Source: Serinus canaria (taxonomy: Eukaryota > Chordata > Aves > Passeriformes > Fringillidae). Taken from it: 64,000 nucleotides of DNA. The stretch is taken from assembly GCF_022539315.1 (NCBI RefSeq), contig NC_066331.1, forward strand, positions 11,192,015-11,256,014, in the 5' to 3' direction. A program made the translations under genes and the position numbers. Each line of letters begins with the position of its first letter. The stretch's first letter is position 1. Below the pieces are notes generated by a model that was given only the letters and a program-made list of their open reading frames with translations, searched no databases and had not been told where the DNA came from. Of this stretch, positions 23,481 through 35,047 are shown piece after piece.

Positions 23481-24456
23481 TTGCAGCAGGATGCAGCAGT
23501 TGCAGGTTTTGGTTGCTCATAGCAACACTGCAGAACCTGCAGCCTTGGCTACAAAAACTAGTTTCTTAAGAAGTGGGAATAGAGAGAAAAGTAGATTGTG
23601 TAGGAAGTTAGAAGGAAGAAAAAGAGTATGAGGCAGGGCTGGAGAACAGGAGTCTCAATATTTAGTTCCAGCTAGTTTAGGTTGGAGCCTGAATTCGGGG
23701 AAATGAAGGGGCTTTTGGGGCCCTTTCCTGGCTCAGGCTGATCTTGTCAGCTCTCACAGTCAGCATCAAATTAGGAATCTCCAAAATGGGATGGTGGGAC
23801 AGGGAGGACCACAGCCTCCTTATTTCCTTCTCCACAATCTCAGCAAAGCTCTGCCACAGGTTGGGCCATTGATAGCCACTCCCATGCTTGCCTGGTTTAT
23901 CAGATGCTTCAGCACCAGCACTGGAGTGGTGTCAAAAGGTCTTTTGGTTCACAGCTTTTATCTCTGCCCCACTTGTATGAACCGTGATGTGGGACAAAGA
24001 GCACTCCTGGCTGGACATAAGTGACTTCTTGAGCAGCTCTAGATAATGTCCCAGAGGAGATTCCCTTCTGCAGCAGGAGCCTTCATCTTCCTCACCCCAT
24101 GGAGACCTGCCCCAGCTCCAGGGAACCCCTGTGAGGGAGGGGAGGCACAGGATTGCACCATAGGACTCCAGCTGGAATGAGTTAAGGGGATCCCTAAGTC
24201 CTCCTGAGAAAGAGCAAGCAAAGCTGAACTGAAAATTAAACACTAAGCTGGTACAAGCCACCTCACCTGTAAACCCAGTCCTGGTGAAATTTTTTCCTGC
24301 ACACTTGGTGCATGAATGGGGAATTTTCACCCTTTTCACATCCCCTTCCCACCAGCATCACCCGTGCGGCTTCCCAAACTGCACCATGCCAGGGGGGCAC
24401 TTCCAAACTTCCTGCAGCCCCCAGCCCACACCAGCCCCGGGCAGGGAACAGGGAGA

Positions 24457-24712
24457 GGGAAACAAGCCTGGCTTAGCAGACACAGAGAAACAAGCCTGGC
24501 TTAGCAGACACAGAGAAACAAGCCTGGCTTAGCAGACACGGAGAAACAGGCCTGGCTTAGCAGACACAGAGAAACAAGCCTGGCTTAGCAGACACGGAGA
24601 AACAAGCCTGGCTTAGCAGACACAGAGAAACAGGCCTGGCTTAGCAGACACGGAGAAACAAGCCTGGCTTAGCAGACACAGAGAAACAAGCCTGGCTTAG
24701 CAGACACGGAGA
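24457..24712. repeat. 28-bp minisatellite, 9 copies
   Basis: The core 'cctggcttagcagacac' recurs at exactly 28-bp spacing, starting at 24467, 24495, 24523, 24551, 24579, 24607, 24635, 24663 and 24691. Units are identical except at two A/G sites: after 'cagacac', and in 'acaAgcc/acaGgcc'. Most units (7 of 9) contain the dyad AAGCC-T-GGCTT. Copies are contiguous, so this is not a CRISPR array. The last unit degrades at 'gagagccggagg'. Frames over it give a repetitive peptide with no meaning. Confidence 0.97.
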
Positions 24713-27484
24713 GCCGGAGGCACCGAGCGCCTTCTCTGTGTGCTCAGTGTTTGGATAAAGGCGTCTCCTGAAGGGGGAATTTGTTTGGTTTGGACTTCAT
24801 TGAGTGAAAAGCCCTCAGCCCCACGAGTGCTTGGTTATTCTCTTGTCTAGTGGCTCCTCAGCAGCCCCCACCGACAGGGAGGAGGCTTCCTATTTGAGAA
24901 AGTGGCCCTGCTTGTTGAAATTCTCAAGTGACTTAAATTTATTGGTTTTTCCTGAGGTCCAGCCATTTGAATTGCAAACAGTGCCCCATCCCTGCCTCCT
25001 CCCCCTCCTCCCCAGGCAGAACAATGTGCAGAGCTGGAATAAAGGCAGGCCGTCCCTCTCTGGAAGGTCAGTGCGATTCCTTTCCGCATGAGTGGGGAGG
25101 TGGAAGTTTGCTGCCTTCTGGTCCCGCTCAGTGATGCAGAGGATGGCTGGGAAAGGGGAGGGCAGGAGCTGGGGGAAGGAAGAGGGAAGGAGCCAGCTCA
25201 TGGAGGATGGTAGGAGATCCTTTTTGCTTTATACATTTATAACCTCTCCTGTTTAAAAGACCATCCTGAGAGGGATTAGTGCCAGTGGATCCATGGGCAC
25301 CTCTCTCACTTTCCCTCTCTCAGAATCCTGGGAATGATGCAGGGGATGGACTGTGGGCTGTGTGCTCTTAAATGAGCCCATACCTGGAAAAAGGTCAACT
25401 TTTGTCATACTCCTGGGAGTGGCTGAACAGTTGGGGTCAGTCTGAGCTCAGTTAGACAGGCAGGAAGCTGGGTGCTGCGGAGGGAGAGCTGGAGCACTGC
25501 ACATCTGGATGTACGTGAGGGGGACACAGGAGCACAGCAGCAAAGGAGCAGAAGTTGTCTCAGTCTGTGTCAATTTTAAGGCCTGATTTTTTTTCTCTCA
25601 CATTGGCTCAGGGAGCTTCTGTGTTGGTTCATTCACCTGGGTGCTTTTTCTTTATGTTGCCTGGAGGCAGGGAGGAGGAAAGGGGAGGTTGTCCCCTGGA
25701 GATACTCTGGTACAGCTGGTTGGTTAAAAGCTGCAGGATAAGTGATGGAAATAACACAGAGCTTGTGTTTCACTCATTTTTAAGTTATGGGGTATTTCTC
25801 TGCCTGGGTCTGTTCTCCTGGGAAGGCACAGAAATCTTGTCTGGTAGAACAGTCTCTGAGGTCAGCCAAACCCCCAGGTGGGTGGGTGTTCCTCACTCTT
25901 GGGGCAGAGGTACCCCGGGGAGGCTGGGAGGCACAGGATGGGAAACCTGGAGGAGACAGCCAGAACCCTGCCTTGCCCTGTGTCACAAACAGCCTGCAGA
26001 GACCTGGCAGGGCTCAGGGCAGGGTGAGGAGATGGAAATGGTCATGTGGGGACAGGGCAGCCCCTGACACTGGGCTCTGAGGGACACTAAGGTGTCACAG
26101 CACCAGTGCTCAGGCTCCTCTGGCGAGGGCAGCCATGCAGACCCTGAGTGCATGGCCTCCTTCACATGGCAAAATTCACCTCTGGTACTCAGCCAGAGCC
26201 ACAAAGCTCCAGAGCTGCTGGTCAAGAGGCTCTTGGCCTTAGATCTGCGGGCCAGGATGGCTCAGATGAACTCGTGGCCTTTCCCCAGGAGCTGCTGTGA
26301 ATTTGGCAGCCTTGGCTGTGGAAAGAACCTGGAGAAAGGGCACAGGGGGTGTCAGAGGTGAAGGCACTGGCAGCACAGGGCGCTGGTGGAGCTCAGGGGT
26401 CCTGCCCTTTGCTGGGGTCACAGCACTGTTCTTTTCTTCTCCAAGCCGGGCATCTGGCCCATCCTCACAGCACATCCTTTTTCACTGATGGCCATTCACG
26501 TGCAGCACTCTTTCTATCACAGGAAAGCACTTGTTCCAGTTGCCTGTGAGGGGAAGGCTGGCAGCAGTCTGCTGCAAAAGCCTTGACAGGAACCTTGGGG
26601 CGCTGCTCCCTCCTGGGCCTGGCCTGCTGAAGGCCCCAGCCAGGCCTGGCTGCCTTGCACTCCTCACGGAGCTCGCTCTCTCTGGCAGAGCTGTGGGGCA
26701 CCTGCTGCTGAAAAGAGCTGTACAGCAGCTAAAGAACACTTGTTCAGGACTGTGAGTGTCCAGGGTGTAAGGAAGGAGGAGAACAGACCCAGGTGTTGGG
26801 ATAAAGGCAGGCCCTGCCAGCCCTTGGCCTGGAGTGGACACAGCAGTGAGACACACCACATCCTCCTGGGAATGGAGCTCCCTTCCCCTCTTTGGGGAGT
26901 CAAGTCTTGGCTCCATTCTCTGCACAAATTAAAGCAGACCAATATCACAAACAGGTGTCTGGAGTTCTGTGGCCTCATTTGTTGCTCCCTGGGGTTGCTC
27001 TCCTCCACCAGAGCAAGCTGCCCTGTGGTCTGGAGAGGCTGTACCCAGCTCTCTGAAGCCTTTACCACTTCCCTTTCTGACCTAACAAAGAACACATTTC
27101 ACCACATCAAACTTCACCTTTTCCAGAGGTTTGGCTGCTCTGGGGCATCTTGCTGATCTTTACTCAGCAGGTAACCTAAGCTGAGATCAGATATGTTAGC
27201 TGGGTGAATTCCTCTTTATCTGATGCTGACACCTTCACCTCATGGACTACTGAAATTCCTGGGAAAGGCAGCTCTGAGCATTGCCCTGAGCCACAAATCA
27301 CTGTTTCTGACCCTTTTTCTCTCCAGGAGGGGAGGAAATGGAGGAGGTTTCAGTGAGACAGGAGAGCCATGCTTTCAGCAGATCAGGCTGTCTCTGTAGG
27401 CACCTGATGTGCTGCAGGAGGAAGCAAATGAGCAAATGGCAAAACTCTGCTCATACAGGGGGATTATTCTTCATAAATGCAATC

Positions 27485-27509
27485 TTTTTTTTTTTTTTTT
27501 TTTTTTTTT
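27485..27509. repeat. poly(T) tract, about 25 bases
   Basis: An uninterrupted T run between 'gcaatc' and 'gtaagtcata'. No retrogene or SINE body could be recognised beside it, so it is called a simple repeat. Its length would be expected to vary between individuals. Confidence 0.9.
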
Positions 27510-28740
27510 GTAAGTCATAAGGAGAGGCTACTGGTAGTTTTGAGAAAATTGTTATTGCAGGAATTCCATCCTTCCCAAGGCCAGAGGGTGCTGAGACTCT
27601 GGGGGCTAATTTGGTGTTGAAATGATTCCAGTTTATTGATGTGAACATTTATTTCTTTGGTATTTTTTTGAGAAGTGGAAGCAAATCCATTTTGCTGGTT
27701 TTTCAGGGCTGGGCAGGGATGTTCCAACCCACAGGTGCTGGTGTGTATGGATGGGGGATTAAAGTGACAAAGATCTGGAGATCACATCCAAACAGGCAGA
27801 GATGTCTCAGAGATATCAGGGACTCTGTAATCCTGGAGGGGTAAGGTTAAATAAGGAATGTGTCCTACCCAAAATCTGCCTGACCCAACACATTCCTGGA
27901 GCTGGCAAGCACATGCAGACAAGGCAGAACTCAGGGTTTTGGGGTTTTGGACACCTGATAAAGGGGCGTTTCAAGCCTTGAGTCCAGTGGCATTTCCAGT
28001 CCTGGGGGCTGTGGTTTGCCAGCTGTTTCTGTCAGCTCTACTGAATTGATGTTCATTTTCCCTTTTCCTTTTCTCTGTCCACGATGAAGGCTCAGAAATG
28101 AGCCCACCACACCGGTCCCTTTCCTGCTGGAGCTGAGGTCCTGCCTTCACTCCCACCCCAGGAGCTGTGGAGCTTTTCAGGAGCCCCTGCCTGGTCCTGT
28201 CCTTCAGCAGGGCTGGTCCAGGCAAACCCAACTCTGCCTTGAGCTCTTGAGCATGCTTGTTCTCCTCCACTGCACCTTGGGGTGTCCTGCACTGCATCCA
28301 GCACCCGCTTCCAGTGTTCTGGCCTGGTTATAACTGTGCTTAGTACAAATCTCGTCCCATGGCCCAGGAAGTGGCAGTTCTTTGAAGGGAATCCCCCTCT
28401 TTTAATTCAATTAATGCTGAAGCTAATTTCCAGCCTGGAGCTGAGTCCCAGTGCCTTTGAAGTCAATAATAGTTTTGTGGAGCAGGTTGGAGCACGCCCC
28501 ACAGCCAAGGGCTTTGCCAGGCTGTTCAAAGGCTGTTTGCTTTTTGTGCCAAGGAAGTGTGTCCTGCTCCAAACCAAGGGGAGATTCCAGCAGGATGAGG
28601 CCCTGGTGTCTTTGGACAGGCCAGGTGGGTGTTAGGGGATGGAACTCACCTGTTTTCAGAGCAAATTCAGCACCTCCTTCGTAGAAGAGGCATTGCTCTG
28701 TAGACACTTCAAGATTTACAATATTTACAGTGAAACACAT

Positions 28741-28773
28741 CTTTTCCCTCTTTTTTTTTTTTTTTTCCCTCAG
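28741..28773 (+). repeat. pyrimidine/T tract ending in CAG
   Basis: A 16-base T run (28751-28766) flanked by C/T, ending 'ccctcag' at 28773. It fits a splice acceptor, but the downstream sequence shows no recognisable exon. Confidence 0.6.
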
Positions 28774-29482
28774 AGGTTTTATGTATGTCCTTAAAATATA
28801 ATCTGGATCATCCTTTCCTGGTTTGGTTTAATGGAGTGAAAACCACTATGGACTGGCAACAAGACGATTTTTCCTCTTCAGGTCAAAGATGAGGAGCCAG
28901 ATTCTGAAGAGAGTTTCCTCACTGTCAGGGCAGTAACTGATTCCAGACAGCCTAAAGGTGATTTTCTGTACCAAAACCTGGCACATAACTGAAGTATGAA
29001 GAAAATCTAATTGGTTTCACCCCCTTTATGGTGACAAGCAGAGGTATCTCCAGGAGGTGTTTCGACTTTAGGAGGATCTTTTCTTTCACTGTGCAGAAGC
29101 CTTAACTGATCAAGGCTAAAATGATTAAGCTTCAGAGGAAAGCAGCTTTGCTTCTCATTATGACTTTTTATTATGCCTTAACAGCCGTATTGAGCAACTT
29201 TGGGCTTTGCAGTGATTTTAGAATAAAACTAATCGATGTCATAGAAATAAATGCAGGAATCTTTGATGTGTAGATGGAGCCGGAAGGGGATGACACACAA
29301 CCCAATTACTGTCAAAAAATGGAATATTACATTTTTTGTTATGCTTCAGCCACCTATTGAAAAATACTTTTACTTAGGTCTTCATGCAAAAAAATGCTGT
29401 TCTGCTAATTTTCCTGTGTCCCTCACGTGGGAGGAAACAAAACTTTAGCTTTTGTTCAAGGTCTAATGCACAAATTTACCCG

Positions 29483-29576
29483 AGAATCACAGAATTATTA
29501 AGGTTAGAAAAGATTATAAGATGATGGAGTCCAACAATTAACTCAGCACTGTCAGGTCCACCCCAAAACCATGAGA
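29483..29576 (-). mobile_element. CR1 LINE short 3' end, AT-rich subfamily
   Basis: The plus strand reads 'gagaatcacagaattattaa', 'ggttagaaaagattataaga' and 'ggagtccaacaattaactca', then 'gcactgtcaggtccacc'. This is the reverse-complemented tail of the CR1 type recalled with 'attaaggttggaaaagacc'. The terminal octamer is intact at the left. Confidence 0.8.
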
Positions 29577-32500
29577 TGATTGAAGCTGTTGCTGTGAAAT
29601 TCCATCCAAGTGAGTGGATTTCACATCACTGCTGATCCACATCTCTGCTGCTCTAAGTTTTTGTCCTGCAAAGGGAAGCAGCAAATACCCAGGGCCTCCT
29701 CTCCTCATTTCTGAGCCCCACACTGCTTCCCAGCCCGAAGTGCTGAGGACTGCCCGTGTGAGGGTCTGGCAGCCACTGAGGAATGGACATGGAAACAGTC
29801 CTGTGATCCCCAAGGGACAAGTGCTTTGTTGTAAAACAGTCTCACCAGGAGAACAGAGAAACCTGATAAGTCTCATTGTGCTTTTGGGGTGGATGAGCAG
29901 CGCCAGATAAACATCTGGAGTGGTTTGGGTGTTGCTGGGGTTGGATTTGGCAGGGAATGCTCCTTTATCCAGGGTGACCCTGCCAGGTTTGACACTCCCC
30001 GTAGCTGAGTGAGAGGTGATGGGGGTTATCCGATTGCCAGGGAGGGCTCCCAGCCCTGCCTCCAGCCACAGGCTGGTGTTAACAAGCTCCACGATCCAGA
30101 GATAAATCCCATCCTAATCCTCCCAGACACTTGTTCAAAGTGCACCATCCCTTCTTGCTGGGATGGACAAAGCCAGCCTGATAAAATGAGAACTGAGCCG
30201 TGCCTTTGCTCCAAAATGTAAAAGGAGTGGAGATCTAAGCTCTCCTTTGAGATTAAAATAAAAAAAGGCTGTAACTGAGGTTGGTTGGTCAGTTTGTTTC
30301 ATTCCTCTTTGATGCTCTTGGCCTCTGTGCCAGGAGCACCTCCTGATTAAGCAGAGAAATTTGTTTATGAAAGGGCTGAATGAAAATGAAGTGAGGGAGC
30401 AGCCTTTACAGGTGCAGATCTGGAGTTTAGGATAAACACCTACAAGTTTGGATTTCCTGCCTTCCACTTAGGTAACTGTCTAATCTAGCTACCCATTCAC
30501 CTTTCCTTTCATCCCAGGATGTCTAGTCTGATCTAACTGCCTGTCCTTTCATCCCTGCTATCTTCCTCTTGATCTGTGTTTTTTAGAGCTCATTCATCAC
30601 ACCTTACAACTTCTAAAGCACCCACATAGGGCCACAAAATTTCTCTTTACATTTTAGCCAAAGTGCTTGAAGGGATGGAAGGCAAAGCCTCTGCCGAGAA
30701 ACCCGGGGAGAGGAGCTGTTACTTCTTGTTTAAATAACACCTGAATGCACCACGGTGAAGGCACTGAACAGAGGAGGGGATTGTTCACATCCTTGAAGCT
30801 TTTATTCAAATCCTTGCCCACTGGAAATGGGCAGGTTCATTAATTGCATGCCTTTGGCAGAGTTTTCCCTTGTATGGGGTGGGGAATGTGAGTGCACGGG
30901 GCACCAGCCTGCTCAAGGGAAAGGACCACAGAAGACACCAGGGCAAGGGGGAGACTCCAGAAGGGCCATTACATTCACAGAGACATTTTTGGCCCGTCAC
31001 TTTGTGTCCAGCTCTGGGGGCAGCTTGATTTTGATTTCTAAAGAGGGGTGGAGAGCATAGAGAAAATCTGAACAGGAATAAAAACTTGAATATGGGACAA
31101 AAGTGTCTCTTTCAATATGGGACTGCATTAGTGTTTCAAGGTCTGAAAGTAGGAAGGTCAGAGTGGAAACGGTCAGTGGAGATGAGAGAAATGAATCAAA
31201 TATCAGTGAGTGCTGTGAGTGTCAGCATTGCCTGCCTTGAAAGAGGTGCACCCATTTCTTAAGCAATTTCTAAATAGCAACCAGCTCCAGACAATGATTT
31301 AGGGACAAAATTAGCCTTATAGGGAACACCTCTTTTGGAAGGTCCTTCTCTCATTCTTTCTTGCTCGTTCCTTCTGTTCTTTTATTTCTGTCCCCCCCTC
31401 AAAAGGCGAGGTTGTTCCTTGGGAGCCCTTTTGAGGGGAGAGAACCATGGTGAGATTCTTGTGTTGGCATGGCTGATGTTAATGGGTAACACCGAGGCCA
31501 AAGGTCCTTTAAAGCTCCCACATCTGCAGCTTTGTACAGACCTCACCTCTGAAATGCCTCAAAGTGTGTAGCCAGCCAGGGCTTAATGTGTATTAGCAAG
31601 ACAAAGGCCCAGAGAGGGGAGGAAAGGGGGATGAGTTTTAATTTACTGAAGATTTATTAGGCCTCATGAAATCGGCCTGAACCACCCATTTTCTATATCA
31701 TCTGCCCACATCCAAAGGGGGCAGCTGTGTTGGGGGGAGATGGTTTCTGAGAATTATCCTGCAACAAATCTCCCCAGCACCAAAGGGACGTGGGCAGGAG
31801 CAGGGTGGGGAGCAGGGCTCACCCTCTTAATGTAGAGCCCAAAATGTGGAAATCTGGGAATGCAGGAATGCCATTCAGGTTGGATGCTTCCTTCCCATGA
31901 CTCCTGCTTGTGAGGTGCATGTTCCTTTTCCTAAGCCTGGAGTAGATGAGTGGGAGATCAGGAGGGAAGAGAGAGGGAGGCAAGATGCCAAAGTGAGCCC
32001 TGGATGTGGAGCTTTGGAGCTGGAGGGATCTGCTTTGGAGGGATTGGTGAGTCCCTGTGCACATGGGCTTGACACTCTTTCCCTTCCCAGTAGCTGCCAT
32101 GTGTCTCCAAACCTAAGCCTGAGAGTGAGGCTTTCGTGTGGCCTGCAGAGCTTTAGGGAATGACCCGTTTGGGATGTCTGCAGGCTGTACATGGATGAAC
32201 TGATGAATATTTTGGCCACGAGTTTGGCAGTTCTGGGGTTCCCTCTAAGGCCTCTGTGATAAAGGTCATTAATCATACCTGGCTCCTTTCCTTCCCATGT
32301 CCCACTCTCACTGTAATAGATTTGATGATTTAATTTCTGCCATCAGCCTGTCCTGGGAAAAGCTCTGTACCATTAGTGTAGCATGCAGTGGTGTGAAATG
32401 TCATGTCCAAACTGACAGAGAGAGGGAGGATTTGGGGATACAGCTACAGCAACAATCTGATGGGGGATCACCAGGGCCCCGAGGGATCCATTGGGATAAT

Positions 32501-32738
32501 GAGGGCAGGAATCATTGCCAGCTTGCTGGGGTCTCCGGGCAGGGAGACCTTTCTTTAAGACTGTCTTTGAGCATGAGGCTGACCAAGATCCCCTCTATTT
32601 CTCCTTGCTTGTAACATCAGCAGAGAGGAGATAGCTCTGAATGATGAACTATGAATGTTATCACAGTGTAAAGTGTGCACAGCTCCTATCAGATAAGGAG
32701 TTAAGCAAAGCATAAGGTGTGAGAGTAGGCACTGGGAT
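29577..32738. other. single-copy non-coding stretch
   Basis: No gene or interspersed repeat is recognised. The sequence is moderately AT-rich and unstructured. The largest frame is 184 codons (minus, 29538-30092); it enters the CR1 tail and has no recognisable product. A T-rich and C-rich run lies at 31370-31400. Confidence 0.55.
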
Positions 32739-32795
32739 CTCAGAATCCTGGAATGGTTTGGGTTGGAAGGACCTTGAAGATCATCTCCTGAGGGC
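32739..32795 (-). mobile_element. CR1 LINE stub (3' terminal about 55 bp)
   Basis: The plus strand 'gaatcctggaatggtttggg' then 'ttggaaggaccttgaagatc' is the extreme 3' end of CR1 in reverse complement. It ends after 'atctcc', with a possible weak match to the 'ggcagggg' region further on. It is a very short insertion or the relic of a deletion. Confidence 0.85.
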
Positions 32796-33640
32796 TGTGT
32801 TTGGATGGCAGGGGAAATCATCCAGATTAAGGTCTCTGTGGATGTGTGTGTGTTTCTTCTTGCCTTGGACCTTGGGACCTCAGCTGACTCCTCTGGGGCA
32901 GAGTCAGGACCCTGCTCCTTTAGGGAGGGGCACTGTGGGTGGATTCTGACAGGCTGCAGAGCTACATGGGATTAATTCAAACGAGTGAGTCTATAAAAAT
33001 AGAGCATCTGTGGGGGTGTTTCAGGTGTTTGGGTGAAAGACACAAGTCTAGAATCACTCCTACAAATCCTCCTCTCTGCTGTTCTTTGTAAGTTTTTTCT
33101 GACACCTCATTATATCTTCATGGTAAGTGTCACAACAGAAGTGTAGAGACTTCCCTCATGCTGCTGATTTTCTGAGTCAATGCTGTCTGCCATGTGATCA
33201 GCTGCAGGGTCACGGCCAAGTGCCTCTCATTGAGCCTTCCAGGCCGCCTCCCCGAGCGTTGCATGGGCTCACCGAGGGTTAGGGTTTGCCCCATTGATGG
33301 GAAAATGCCTTTAGGCACCGTTATTCTTGAAAAACCCTTCCTGAACCATTGAACCCCTTTGGAGTTAGGAAGCTGCTCATGCACCTCAGGAGGAAGGGCC
33401 AATGTTGAACAGAAAGGTACAGTCCACGGGCAGGCTGAGCACACAGGGAACTGCTGGAAAGCAGTCAAAGGAAGCTGAAGAGCCATCTTAGATACGGAGC
33501 TGAGCATGAGTCACCGAGGGAAGTCAAAACAGACTGCTCAAGTGCTTCACTTCAAAGCCTTCAACACCAGCAGCCATCGGGCATCGCAGGAGAGTCAGTG
33601 CCCTGCAGAGAGCAGAGACAGATCGCTGGGTGTGCTGAAG

Positions 33641-33690
33641 GGAGGGATGGCTGTGTGTCCTGCAGGGAGGGATGGCCGTGTGTCCTGTAC
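33641..33690. repeat. 25-bp tandem duplication
   Basis: 'ggagggatggctgtgtgtcc' at 33641 recurs at 33666 as 'ggagggatggccgtgtgtcc' with one change (T to C). Two copies only. Confidence 0.85.
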
Positions 33691-33952
33691 TGCAGGGACA
33701 GACGGCTACAGGGACAAAGTGGCAAAATGCACCTTTTTAAAAGAAAAGGGTTAGCTACAGGAATATTTCAATTTTTCTTATAATTATCAATTATTATAAA
33801 TTATTGGGCAAGACTTAAATGAGAATTCTCCTGCTGCCTTGGTGGACAGCTCTTAGCAGAGTCTGAAATCATCAACTCCTTTTGATGATGATTTTGACTG
33901 GTTCACAAGCACCAAACTTCTTTTTCTGCTGATCTCTTCTTCTGAAGTGTTG

Positions 33953-33978
33953 TTTTTTTTTTTTTTTTTTTTTTTTTT
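33953..33978. repeat. poly(T) tract, 26 bases
   Basis: An uninterrupted run of 26 T between 'gaagtgttg' and 'gcataatattt'. There is no identifiable retroelement next to it. It is the longest homopolymer in the window. Confidence 0.92.
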
Positions 33979-35004
33979 GCATAATATTTTAACCTCAACT
34001 CTACCTTGAATGAAAAAGTAAAACCTGAGCCAATCAAATGATTACATGAACAGGAAAAAACTGTATTTTTGTATTTATTTTTCTGGGGGAGGAACAACAC
34101 AAGTCCTGCTGCTTCTGCCACTGGTGGAGCTGGAATAAGTTTATAATGGATAGGAGAGATTTAATAAAATCACAGGGCTTAGGCAAAGAAAAGAGGGACA
34201 AAATACAATGAAAGAGAAACTGGAGAGGGAGTTTGGAGTGCTAGAGGCTGAATGCAATTGCTTGAGTTGGAACCCGACCAGGGTCCTGGGGTTAGCACCT
34301 CTCCTCCATGGAAAGTGTTAGCAGAACTCAATATTTGTAGTGTTCAGGATTCTGGGTTTCTGCCCTGTCCAATGACTGGATTTAAAAAATAAATGTTGAT
34401 GCTGCTGATGATTCTCAAATGGAGGAGAACCTGTGGGCAGGCCACAGACTTGGTCAGGGTTAAATATAAATAAAGCCTCAAGGTGACTTAGGAGCCAAAG
34501 TCTGACTTTCCTAAGTAAGTTAGATGCTTCAGTCCAGATCCAGCCATAAGCTTCAGGTCCTAGCTGGGAGTCAGGAGCTGATACTAATACAGCACACTAA
34601 TACTCCACACATGTTCCTGGTTGGTTTCGGGTGCTGAAGCCCAAATTTCAGTGTAAGTGTATGAGATGTAAGTTGTTAAGTCACTGAGCACCCCAGAAAA
34701 TATTACCTGGGCTTATGGGAAATGCAGTTTCCAATGAATTTAGCACTTGGAAGCAATGTAAAGCAGACTGGCCCGGCTGTATTGCTAGGCTCAGACTATA
34801 GATTCACAGCACACTGTTGCCAAGCTGTGGGTCCAGCTCAGTGCAATGCAGGGCTCTGGGCTGCACCCATAGGTGGAGGTAGCAGAGGGGGATAAGCTGA
34901 ATTCCAGGGGGAGATGGGTGACACCTCGTGTGCTCACATAGCCACGTGCTAAAGGTTTTGGCCACACTGGAGCCAAGTGTGTGGCCCTGGCAGGACAGCA
35001 CCTT

Positions 35005-35047
35005 AAAATGACCATAATGTCTCCTAAAATGACCTCCATGTCTCCCC
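35005..35047. repeat. 21-bp tandem duplication
   Basis: 'aaaatgaccataatgtctcc' at 35005 is followed at 35026 by 'aaaatgacctccatgtctcc'. Two copies differ at two positions. Confidence 0.85.

Larger units (their letters stand above)
23481..29482. other. single-copy stretch with a minisatellite and T tracts
   Basis: No gene is supportable. Contents: the 28-bp array (24457-24712), a pure T tract (27485-27509), and a second T tract leading to a CAG (28751-28773). AT-rich blocks at about 29060-29240 and 29290-29470 have conserved-element texture. Frames up to 170 codons (plus, 25555-26067) have no recognisable product. A faint CR1-like phrase near 26075-26110 is too weak to call. Confidence 0.55.

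Noticed and set aside
24457..24712. CRISPR array (28-bp repeats)
   Set aside because: Repeats are directly adjacent with no spacers, and the DNA is vertebrate. It is a minisatellite.
26040..26110. Possible CR1 scrap ('gggacactaaggtgtcacag')
   Set aside because: Only one short phrase resembles CR1, and the flanking blocks do not follow in order. It is too weak to annotate.
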